Shown one piece after another: positions 7,635 to 16,263 of a DNA stretch of 33,908 bases (the first letter of the stretch is position 1; each line of letters opens with the position of its first letter). The notes below the pieces were generated by a model. The model made no database searches. It worked only from the letters and a program-made list of their open reading frames with translations, and had not been told where the DNA came from. Both the position numbers and the translations under genes were made by a program. Origin of the DNA: Pseudomonadota bacterium (GTDB lineage: Bacteria; Pseudomonadota; Alphaproteobacteria; G022571365); assembly GCA_022571365.1 (NCBI GenBank), contig JACZXZ010000021.1, positions 1-33,908 of the forward strand, in the 5' to 3' direction.

Positions 7635-7974
7635 GTCACGTCTGGCTCGGAGAGCCGGGAATGCCTGCCATTGCGAATTCACCTCACCCGAGCATGTTAC
7701 CAAACGGCGGCGTCCCGGTCAATAAATATATATATATAAAGATATATAACTATCTCATTTTCAGGCCCGCCTTTCCGATGATTCGTTACCCCATCCTCGA
7801 AGCGCTTTCCGGTTGATTTTTCTCCCTGTGGCGGCGTTTTTCGCCCAATAGCGACATTTTTGCCACGGCGAGACATGATATACGGTTCCGGCTGTGATCT
7901 CCGCTGGCCTTTTGACGACGGCTATGGTACGTGAATTTCGGCGTAAAGGTCTTTCTGGGCTGACTGCATAGGAA
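7635..7974. other. AT-rich upstream region of the ArsR-methyltransferase/metF operon
   Basis: No gene found. Positions 7721-7753 are almost pure A/T, with alternating TA runs (ATATATATATATAAA, then GATATATAACTATC), in sharp contrast to the GC-rich neighbours. This is where the promoter and the operator of the regulator itself would be expected. No reliable -35/-10 pair was identified. Confidence 0.5.
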
Positions 7975-8024
7975 CCTATACTAGCGTATACTTATGTATA
8001 CTTCTGTATACTTGTGCATATGTG
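7975..8024. repeat. Five 10-bp phased repeats with TATACT core
   Basis: TATACT occurs at 7977-7982, 7987-7992, 7997-8002 and 8007-8012, and a degenerate CATATG at 8017-8022, so one copy every 10 bp. The middle three copies read GTATACTTNT, each with the palindrome GTATAC. The spacing puts every copy on one face of the helix. It lies about 290 bp upstream of the strong ribosome-binding site before mlaA. It could be a cooperative operator or a slippage tract. Confidence 0.85.
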
Positions 8025-8190
8025 GGTCCGTCGTGCATAAGACCTATCACTTAACACAAATACCTGACGCAGAGTTCACCAAGCCTTCCCAGATTCTTGA
8101 AGATCCGGTTCAGTGAGTTTCACAGACGGCATCGGAAGATCGGACGTAAAGGTATTAAGGTCTGTAGCCAGTTCGATGGAAAACGGTCCT

Positions 8191-8220
8191 TTGAGACAAA
8201 TTTATACACACCGACATAAA
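8191..8220 (+). promoter_or_regulatory. Possible promoter of mlaA-mlaC
   Basis: TTGAGA (8191-8196) and CATAAA (8215-8220) are 18 bp apart, about 75 bp upstream of the AGGAGGT site at 8296-8302. The match to consensus is moderate. The remaining gap sequence 8025-8290 shows no gene. Confidence 0.35.
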
Positions 8221-8295
8221 GCGGATACACGAGCCTGCTAGGTTGACCGCCGGTGCGTGGAGAATTCGCGCCGATTGCAGACTCAGTTGCAGAGC

Positions 8296-8310
8296 TAGGA
8301 GGTCATCATG
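8296..8310 (+). promoter_or_regulatory. Perfect Shine-Dalgarno site with ATG at 8308, 45 codons ahead of the lipoprotein start
   Basis: AGGAGGT (8296-8302) stands 5 nt before an ATG at 8308 that is in frame with mlaA. No stop separates it from the lipoprotein signal at 8443. The stretch between includes a 15-bp tandem duplication (8374-8388 and 8389-8403) that gives LDEGRLDEGRL. Confidence 0.7.
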
Positions 8311-8442
8311 CAACTCGCTTCGACGGAAAGCCCAGGCAACACTAAAAAGTTGTGGCGGTGGCGTCGGAGTCTTGACGAGGGACGGTTGGACGAGGGGCGG
8401 CTGGTAGAGTGCATTCGCTCGGTCCAAGGGGTTGGTGATTCA

Positions 8443-9348
8443 ATGCAACCATCCAAGTCCAAAAAAGTGTCTCGGTGTTTGACTGGTGCAATGCTGGCTG
8501 CCTTGCTCCTCGGCGGTTGCGTGACGCCGCCGGAAGATCCCGAAGAGAGGGCGGCGTTCGAAGAAACCAACGATCCTTTCGAGCCCACCAATCGGGCGGT
8601 TTTCGATGCCAACCTCGCCCTGGACCGGGCGGTGTTCAAGCCGCTCGCCAAGGGCTACCGGACGGTTCTGCCGGAGGACATACAGAACAACACGCGCAAC
8701 TTTCTCCGCAATATCCGCTCGCCGCTGATTTTCATAAACGATGTTCTGCAGGGGAAACCCGGACGGGCGTCGGAAACCCTCGTGCGTTTCTTCGTCAATA
8801 CTTTCGCCGGTTTCCTGGGGATTTTTGACGTGGCCGGTCAATTGGGGCTTGAGCATCATGACGAGGACTTCGGCCAGACCCTTGCCGTCTGGGGCTTCGG
8901 CGAAGGCCAGTACGTCATGCTGCCGCTGTTCGGGCCGTCCAACCTGCGCGACACGGTGGGCCGCGCCGCCGACACCTTCCTGGATCCATTCTTCTACCTG
9001 GTCGCCGAGACGGATCAAGAATTTGCCAACATCGGCGCCTCCTTCACCCGGGGTATCGACGAGCGCTCGCGCAATATCGAAGCCCTCGATGACATCGAGC
9101 GGACGTCGTTGGACTTCTACGCGACCATCCGCAGCCTCTACCGCCAGCGCCGGGCCGACGAGATCAGCGACGGCGAAGCGTCGGCCCTCTTCCCGGCGCC
9201 CAGCATCTCTTACGATTTCTTGGACGAGTTTATCGAGGAGCCACCGCCGGGCATTGCGGAAGACACCGAAGGCCAGGAGCCACCGCCGGACATTACGGAA
9301 GACGGCAAGGGCGAGGCAGCGGCTCAAAAGGTCTCGTTGGCACAATAA
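8443..9348 (+). CDS. mlaA: MlaA-family outer-membrane lipoprotein (VacJ), 301 aa from this start
   Basis: Outer-membrane lipoprotein that removes misplaced phospholipids from the outer leaflet and passes them to MlaC. From ATG 8443 the protein has a lipoprotein signal (SKKVSRCLTGAMLAALLLGGC, lipidated Cys26), then NDPFEPTNRAVFDANLALD, FLRNIRSPLIFINDVLQG, FVNTFAGFLGIFDVA, DFGQTLAVWGFGEGQYVMLP and GPSNLRDTVG, all MlaA hallmarks. The C-terminus has two 13-residue repeats (EPPPGIAEDTEGQ and EPPPDITEDGKGE, from a 39-bp duplication at 9238-9315) not needed by the family. ATG 8443 is chosen for the signal peptide, but the in-frame ATG 8308 has a far better ribosome-binding site; that start would bury the signal 45 residues in. 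mlaC follows after 3 nt. Confidence 0.9.
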   Translation: MQPSKSKKVSRCLTGAMLAALLLGGCVTPPEDPEERAAFEETNDPFEPTNRAVFDANLALDRAVFKPLAKGYRTVLPEDIQNNTRNFLRNIRSPLIFINDVLQGKPGRASETLVRFFVNTFAGFLGIFDVAGQLGLEHHDEDFGQTLAVWGFGEGQYVMLPLFGPSNLRDTVGRAADTFLDPFFYLVAETDQEFANIGASFTRGIDERSRNIEALDDIERTSLDFYATIRSLYRQRRADEISDGEASALFPAPSISYDFLDEFIEEPPPGIAEDTEGQEPPPDITEDGKGEAAAQKVSLAQ

Positions 9349-9351
9349 TTC

Positions 9352-9981
9352 ATGTTGGTTCGCAGGGTTTATTTGGCTGCTGTCCTGGCTTTCGCGCTGG
9401 GCCTTTCGGCCGGTTACGGCCCGGCCGCGGCGGAGGAACTGGGCGAAGGCGCGGCGGAATTCGTACAAAGCCTTTCCAACCGAACCCTGGAAATGCTGCG
9501 CACCTCCGAGATATCGGAGGACGAGCGCCTTGAGCGCTTCCGCGCCCTCCTGCGCGAAGCGTTTGATATCTCCGCCATCGGCGCTTTCGTCCTTGGCCGC
9601 TATTGGCGCACGGCGACCCAGGATCAGCGTGCGGAGTATCTGAGGCTGTTCGAGGACTACATCGTGCGCAGCTACTCCGCCCGCCTCGGCAGCGTCTATT
9701 CGGGCGAAGGCTTTGAGATCAACAGAGTTCTACCGCAGGGAGACGACGGCGTCCTGGTGCGGGGTCGGATCACCTCCGAGAAAAATCCGCCAATCCGCGT
9801 CGACTGGTACGTCCGCCGGCCGCAAGGTGTCTACAAAGTCGTCGACGTCCGGGTCGAGGGGGTGAGCATGGTGCGCACCCAGCGCGACGAATTCACCTCA
9901 GTCATCCAGCGCAAAGGCGGCGAGGTCGAGGGCCTGCTGGAAGTCCTCCGGGAAAAAATTAAGCAACTCGAAAGCGAGTAG
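9352..9981 (+). CDS. mlaC: MlaC-family periplasmic phospholipid-binding protein (209 aa)
   Basis: Periplasmic shuttle carrying phospholipids between MlaA and the inner-membrane MlaFEDB complex. A signal peptide (YLAAVLAFALGLSAGYGPAA, cleavage after AAA about residue 27) precedes the Tol-Tol-Ttg2 domain: FVQSLSNRTLEMLRT, FRALLREAFDISAIGAFVLG, YWRTATQDQRAEYLRLFEDY, then VLVRGRITSEKNPPIRVDWY and YKVVDVRVEGVSMVRTQRDE. Length is typical. It is translationally close to mlaA (3-nt gap), so the two form an operon; the transporter genes mlaDEF are not in the window. Its TAG stop lies inside the first copy of a perfect 16-bp tandem duplication (9978-10009). Confidence 0.93.
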   Translation: MLVRRVYLAAVLAFALGLSAGYGPAAAEELGEGAAEFVQSLSNRTLEMLRTSEISEDERLERFRALLREAFDISAIGAFVLGRYWRTATQDQRAEYLRLFEDYIVRSYSARLGSVYSGEGFEINRVLPQGDDGVLVRGRITSEKNPPIRVDWYVRRPQGVYKVVDVRVEGVSMVRTQRDEFTSVIQRKGGEVEGLLEVLREKIKQLESE

Positions 9982-10009
9982 CCCCGTCACGCCGTAGCCC
10001 CGTCACGCC
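9978..10009. repeat. Two perfect 16-bp tandem copies spanning the mlaC stop codon
   Basis: GTAGCCCCGTCACGCC occurs at 9978-9993 and again at 9994-10009 without mismatch. The mlaC stop TAG (9979-9981) is in the first copy. Confidence 0.95.
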
Positions 10010-10070
10010 GGGGCAAGCGACGCCCGCCACCTATCCCCCGCCCGCGTGTTCTCTTCCAAGACTGGCGCGA

Positions 10071-10147
10071 TGGTGGGCCCGGCAGGACTCGAACCTGCGA
10101 CATCGCCGTTATGAGCGGCGCGTTCTCACCAACTGAACTACGGGCCC
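10071..10147 (-). tRNA. tRNA with CAU anticodon, probably tRNA-Ile2 (lysidine type)
   Basis: A 77-nt cloverleaf on the minus strand with encoded CCA. Acceptor GGGCCCG pairs with CGGGCCC (discriminator A). The D stem is GTTC/GAAC, the anticodon stem CGCCG/CGGCG with loop CTCATAA (anticodon CAT), and the T arm GCAGG-TTCGAGT-CCTGC. A regular G1-C72 pair excludes initiator tRNA. The loop and following C (CTCATAAC) and the body resemble tRNA-Ile2, whose C34 is changed to lysidine by TilS to read AUA; elongator tRNA-Met is the alternative. It lies downstream of rpoD on the same strand. Confidence 0.9.
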
Positions 10148-10150
10148 GAT

Positions 10151-10184
10151 ATCAGAGGTCGGAAATCAGAGGTCAGGTATCAGA
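10151..10184. repeat. 14-bp direct repeats between the tRNA and rpoD
   Basis: ATCAGAGGTCGGAA (10151-10164), ATCAGAGGTCAGGT (10165-10178) and a partial ATCAGA (10179-10184). A second short repeat, CTGATCC twice, lies at 10210-10223. The spacer 10148-10247 is otherwise empty. Confidence 0.75.
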
Positions 10185-10247
10185 ACTGCCGCTTGCACCG
10201 TAATACATGCTGATCCCTGATCCCTGGCCTTTGATTCCTGAGATCTG

Positions 10248-12269
<2,022 letters not shown>

Positions 12270-12337
12270 TAAGTCCTCGCCCCCATGCGATACAGGCGGC
12301 CCATCCGGCCGAGAAGCGCCCATAAGCCGCCTCTCAT

Positions 12338-12373
12338 TCTTAAGTGGCTAATCGCTCTTAAGTGGCTAATCGC
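12338..12373. repeat. Two perfect 18-bp tandem copies spanning the dnaG stop codon
   Basis: TCTTAAGTGGCTAATCGC occurs at 12338-12355 and 12356-12373 with no mismatch. The dnaG stop (12366-12368, minus strand) is in the copy nearer to dnaG; the other fills the short gap before rpoD. Confidence 0.95.
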
Positions 12374-14195
12374 CGCTCATCCGTTCCGATTCCAGATCGT
12401 CCTGGTCCGCGTCCAAGCTCTCGGCCATCTGCATCTCATGCTTCTTGGCGCTGATCCGGGCCCACCGCTCCGGCGTCATATCCTCGCCGAGAGCCTTGGT
12501 ATCCTCCTCCAGCTCTGCTCGATCCTGCCGCCGCCAATATCGGGTCCAGACGCTGTTCCACTCTCTCAGCACCTCCTCCACAGCCTTGTCGGGACGCGAG
12601 AACGGGGCGGCCTCGTAAACATCCTGGGTGAGCAGCCGGTCCAGAACGTCCGAGCATCCACGCTCCCTGAGGTGGCTTCTCAAGGTGGCTGAGTCAAGGT
12701 CTGAGCCGGAGGTCTTTATGATTTCCGCGCGAAGCTTGTCAAGCTCGCCCTCGGCGAGCTGGAGCCCGGCCAGCTCCTCACCGACATGCTTCAGAAGCGC
12801 CGGATGGTTGATGATGGCCGCGAGAAACCCCTGTTCGACCCTCAAGGGCAAGGAACCGACGTCGACGTCGGAGCGGAGGCCCACATCCCGTCGCGGCGGG
12901 CGCGGCTTGGCCTGACCCGAACCCCGCAGCAGCCGCCACAGCTTCGACCTGAAATGACTCCGGTAATGCGCCTGAACCCTTCGGTCGGCAATCCTGAGGA
13001 CCAGGTCCTCCAACCTTCTCTCGAGAGCCGCCCGGCGTTCAGGCGTATCGATCGGACGCCCCTGCGTTTCCATTTCCCACAGCATCTCAGAAAGAGGACG
13101 GGACTCGGTTTTCAAATACACCACATCGTGCATGCCGGCTCGGGTGTGTCCTTCTATCCGGCTGCCCGGGTCTTCGCCCTCGGGCAACAGGTAGAAACGC
13201 AGCGAGTGGCCGGGCTTCAAAAGAGGCAGCACCCGCTCCGCCGCCCTGGTCGCGGCGCGCCGGCCCGCCTGGTCGCCGTCGAAGCACAGGACCGGCTCCG
13301 GCACGACGCGCCACAGCATCTCGATCTGCATCTCGGTGATGGCGGTGCCGAGCGGCGCAACCGCGTTCTTGAAACCGGCGCGATGGAGGGCGATGACGTC
13401 CATGTAGCCTTCGGTGACGATAATCTCGCCGCTCTCGCGCGCCGCCTCGAGCGCCTGAGCCAGGCCATAGAGCACGCGTCCTTTGCTGAACAACGGCGTG
13501 TCCGGCGAGTTGAGGTATTTGGGCTGACCGTCCCCGAGGAGACGCCCGCCGAAGGCGATCACCCGGCCGCGGCGGTCGGCGATGGGAAAGATGACGCGGC
13601 CGCGAAAGCGGTCATAGGACTCACGGCCGTCCTCCGGCCGGATCACCAGCCCGGCGGCGATCATCTGCTCCTCGGCGAAGTCCTGGCGGGCCAGCGCGGC
13701 CTTGAGCGCGGCGCGCGCATCGGGCGCGAAGCCGAGCCGGAAGCGGGCGATAACCGTATCGTCGAGGCCGCGGCCCTTAAGATAGTCGAAGCCCTCCCGG
13801 CCGGCCGGTTGTCTCAACCGGTGCTCGAACCAGGAGCAGGCGGCCTCGGTGACGGCGTAGAGCGATTTCCGCTGCTCCGCCTGGCCCCGCTCCTCGGGCG
13901 TGCTCACCGGGATCTCAAGGCCCGCTTGTCCGGCCAAGCGCTCCACCACCTCGGGAAAGGACAGGTTGTCCACGCGCATGACGAAGCCGATGACGTCGCC
14001 GTGGGCGCCGCAACCGAAGCAGTGGAAGAAGCCCTTCTCCTCGTTGACCGTGAAAGACGGGGTCTTCTCGTTATGGAAGGGGCACAGGCCGACGAACTCC
14101 CGGCCCCGCTTTTTCAACTGCACCCGACGCCCGATCGCGCCGGCCAGCGGCACGCGGCCGCGGAGCTCGTCAAGAAACTCGGGCGTAAAGGCCAT
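12366..14195 (-). CDS. dnaG: DNA primase DnaG (609 aa)
   Basis: Makes the RNA primers for lagging-strand and origin synthesis with the DnaB helicase. The N-terminal zinc finger is intact: C38-P-F-H41 and C59-x2-C62 (VGLCPFHNEKTPSF, GFFHCFGCGAHGD). The RNA-polymerase core and TOPRIM domain follow, with FPIADRRGRVIAFGGRLLGD, NSPDTPLFSKGRVLYG, IIVTEGYMDVIALH and VLCFDGDQAGRRAA. The C-terminal part is the DnaB-interacting helical domain. ATG 14195 is used; a GTG two codons upstream (14201) is possible, and a 9-bp duplication (TCAAATCGG twice, 14205-14222) lies right before it. It ends inside a tandem duplication and is followed by rpoD about 100 nt later. Confidence 0.97.
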   Translation of the reverse strand: MAFTPEFLDELRGRVPLAGAIGRRVQLKKRGREFVGLCPFHNEKTPSFTVNEEKGFFHCFGCGAHGDVIGFVMRVDNLSFPEVVERLAGQAGLEIPVSTPEERGQAEQRKSLYAVTEAACSWFEHRLRQPAGREGFDYLKGRGLDDTVIARFRLGFAPDARAALKAALARQDFAEEQMIAAGLVIRPEDGRESYDRFRGRVIFPIADRRGRVIAFGGRLLGDGQPKYLNSPDTPLFSKGRVLYGLAQALEAARESGEIIVTEGYMDVIALHRAGFKNAVAPLGTAITEMQIEMLWRVVPEPVLCFDGDQAGRRAATRAAERVLPLLKPGHSLRFYLLPEGEDPGSRIEGHTRAGMHDVVYLKTESRPLSEMLWEMETQGRPIDTPERRAALERRLEDLVLRIADRRVQAHYRSHFRSKLWRLLRGSGQAKPRPPRRDVGLRSDVDVGSLPLRVEQGFLAAIINHPALLKHVGEELAGLQLAEGELDKLRAEIIKTSGSDLDSATLRSHLRERGCSDVLDRLLTQDVYEAAPFSRPDKAVEEVLREWNSVWTRYWRRQDRAELEEDTKALGEDMTPERWARISAKKHEMQMAESLDADQDDLESERMSGD

Positions 14196-14346
14196 GGCCA
14201 CGTCTCAAATCGGTCAAATCGGTCCACCCTCCGCAGTCGCCGACGCGCCATAGCCGCTTTGGCGACGGCGCGTGCTACGGAGGACGGGTCGGCTCACCAC
14301 CGACCTCCTGATGTCGGACCCCGGGATCGGACCCGGCGCCGCCCCG

Positions 14347-14802
14347 TCAGCCCAGCTGCCGCTTGACGATGGCGCTGGCCTTGGCGAAGTCCATCCGGCC
14401 GGAGTAGCGCTCGCGCAAGGCCGCCATGACCCGCCCCATCTCCTTGAGCCCGCCGGCGCCGACCTCCGCGATCATCTCCTTAACAACCGACTGGATCTCC
14501 TCGTCGGAGAGCTGCTTGGGCAGGAAGCCCTCGATGACGTCGATCTCCTCGGCCTCCCGTTTGGCCAGCTCGGGGCGACCGCCCTGTTCGTAATGGGCGA
14601 TGGCCTCGCGGCGCTGCTTGATCATGGTCCCAAGCAGCCCGAGGATATCATCCTCGCCGATGCCGTTGGTGTCGCCCTTGGTGCGCGCGGCGATGTCACG
14701 GTCCTTGAGTGCGGCCAGGGTCAGTCTCAGGGTCGAGACCGCCAGCTCGTCCTTGGCCTTCATGGCGGACTTCAGCGCGTCGTTCAGCCGGGTTCGGAGC
14801 AT
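14347..14802 (-). CDS. GatB/YqeY domain-containing protein (151 aa)
   Basis: Stand-alone YqeY protein, related to the tRNA-binding tail of the GatB amidotransferase subunit; possibly acts on tRNA or aminoacyl-tRNA, but its real job is not settled. Visible: MLRTRLNDALKSAMKAKDEL, STLRLTLAALKDRDIAAR, GLLGTMIKQRREAIAHYEQG, EIDVIEGFLPKQLSDEEI and MGRVMAALRERYSGRMDF, which covers the whole family length. ATG 14802 is where homology starts; the frame continues far upstream through the antisense of carA, but that is a GC-driven shadow. First gene of yqeY-dnaG-rpoD, divergent from carA. Confidence 0.93.
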   Translation of the reverse strand: MLRTRLNDALKSAMKAKDELAVSTLRLTLAALKDRDIAARTKGDTNGIGEDDILGLLGTMIKQRREAIAHYEQGGRPELAKREAEEIDVIEGFLPKQLSDEEIQSVVKEMIAEVGAGGLKEMGRVMAALRERYSGRMDFAKASAIVKRQLG

Positions 14803-14898
14803 GACCGGGACAGCATGGGTTGCGGCAGGCCGTGACGTTACCGGAAACCGGCCGAAATAGCAAATCCTGGATTTCTTATAACTACCTGAAATATAACG

Positions 14899-14948
14899 AT
14901 ATTTTAATATCCATCGCACTTGACGATGGAGCGCTATATAGTTATCTA
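14899..14948 (+). promoter_or_regulatory. Promoter of carAB with a dyad over the -35 box
   Basis: TTGACG (14920-14925) and TATCTA (14943-14948) are 17 bp apart, leaving a leader of about 75 nt before carA. The inverted repeat CCATCG (14911-14916)/CGATGG (14924-14929) straddles the -35 box and could be an operator. A second AT-rich palindrome, GATATTTTAATATC, starts at about 14898. The intergenic region must also hold the yqeY promoter on the other strand, which I could not pin down. Confidence 0.6.
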
Positions 14949-15030
14949 ACCGCCGGTTTGGCCGCCCCATCGCCGAAGCACCGCGGTCCAAGAACGCCCG
15001 CCGGAAAGCCTGGTCTGTAGGGATCCATCG

Positions 15031-16263
15031 ATGCCCGAAGTCCCCTCGCCGCCCGCGCCGACGAGCCCAGGGCGGAAGGTTCAGGCGCGCCCAGACATCT
15101 ACCCCGAGCCGCCGCCCGGGGCCACGGCGGCGCTGATTCTGGCCGACGGCACGGCGTTCTGGGGCCGGGGCATCGGTGCCGTCGGCACCATCGTGGGCGA
15201 GGTCTGCTTCAACACCTCGATCACCGGCTATCAGGAGATCCTCACCGATCCGTCCTATGCCGGGCAGATCATCACCTTCACCTTCCCCCATATCGGCAAT
15301 GTCGGCACCAACCCCGAAGATATCGAGACGACCACGCCGGCGGCGCGCGGGCTGGTGATCAGGGCCGACATCACCGAGCCGTCCAGCTGGCGCTCCGTGC
15401 AGCATCTGGACGCTTGGCTCAAATCCCACGGCTTGGTCGGGATTGCCGGCGCCGACACCCGGCAGCTCACCCGCCGCCTCCGCGACGCCGGCGCGTGCAA
15501 CGGCGCCCTGTGCCATGCCCCCGACGGCGCCCTCGACGGCGCCCTCGACGCCAAGGCGCTCGAGGCGCAAGCCGCCGCCTGGCCGGGGCTCGAGGGGATG
15601 GACCTGGCCAAGGAGGTATCCTGCCGCCAGACCTACGAGTGGGCTGAGACGCGCTGGGCCTTCGGACAGGGCTACGGCACGCCGGACCGGGCCAAATACC
15701 ATGTCGTCGCGGTCGACTACGGCGCCAAGCGCAACATCCTCCGCTCTCTCGCCAGCCTCGGCTGCCGGGTCACCGTGGTCCCGGCCACGGCCACCGCCGA
15801 GGATATCCTGCGCCACGAGCCCGACGGCGTGTTCCTGTCCAACGGGCCGGGCGATCCGGCGGCGACCGGCGCCTATGCCGTGCCGGCGATCAAGGGCGTG
15901 CTCGAGGCCGGCCTGCCGCTGTTCGGTATCTGTCTCGGCCACCAGATACTGGCCCTCGCGCTCGGCGCGCGGACCGAAAAGATGCACCACGGCCACCGCG
16001 GCGCCAACCATCCGGTCAAGGACCTGGAGACCGGCAAGGTCGAGATCACCACGCAAAACCACGGCTTCGTGGTGGTCGAGGACTCCCTGCCCAAGGGGGT
16101 CACCGCCACCCACCTCTCGCTGTTCGACGGCACGCTGGAAGGCTTCAAGCTCGAGGGCCGGCCGGTGTTCGCGGTGCAATACCATCCCGAGGCCTCGCCC
16201 GGCCCCCAGGACAGCCATTACCTGTTCGAGCGCTTCGTCGAGATGATGGCCTCCGATGCCTAA
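15031..16263 (+). CDS. carA: Carbamoyl-phosphate synthase small subunit (410 aa)
   Basis: Glutamine-hydrolysing subunit that feeds ammonia to CarB for carbamoyl phosphate, the precursor of arginine and pyrimidines. The CPSase small-chain domain (about 30-165: [51 protein letters not shown]) is followed by a class I amidotransferase domain (about 222-405) with [26 protein letters not shown], the nucleophile C301 in FGICLGHQ and the His-Glu pair in [10 protein letters not shown] (H385, E387). The first 30 residues are proline-rich and beyond the usual start. DGALDGALD near residue 166 comes from a 12-bp duplication. carB overlaps its end by 8 nt. Confidence 0.97.
   Translation: MPEVPSPPAPTSPGRKVQARPDIYPEPPPGATAALILADGTAFWGRGIGAVGTIVGEVCFNTSITGYQEILTDPSYAGQIITFTFPHIGNVGTNPEDIETTTPAARGLVIRADITEPSSWRSVQHLDAWLKSHGLVGIAGADTRQLTRRLRDAGACNGALCHAPDGALDGALDAKALEAQAAAWPGLEGMDLAKEVSCRQTYEWAETRWAFGQGYGTPDRAKYHVVAVDYGAKRNILRSLASLGCRVTVVPATATAEDILRHEPDGVFLSNGPGDPAATGAYAVPAIKGVLEAGLPLFGICLGHQILALALGARTEKMHHGHRGANHPVKDLETGKVEITTQNHGFVVVEDSLPKGVTATHLSLFDGTLEGFKLEGRPVFAVQYHPEASPGPQDSHYLFERFVEMMASDA

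Noticed and set aside
8033-8116. Mini-ORF starting GTG in the gap before mlaA (27 residues)
   Set aside because: No ribosome-binding site and no family resemblance.
10071-10147. Reading the CAU tRNA as initiator tRNA-fMet
   Set aside because: The first pair is G-C, whereas initiator tRNAs have a 1-72 mismatch, and the anticodon stem lacks the three G-C pairs next to the loop.
12786-14366. 526-codon open frame on the plus strand opposite dnaG
   Set aside because: Antisense to the zinc finger and TOPRIM domain of a clear primase.
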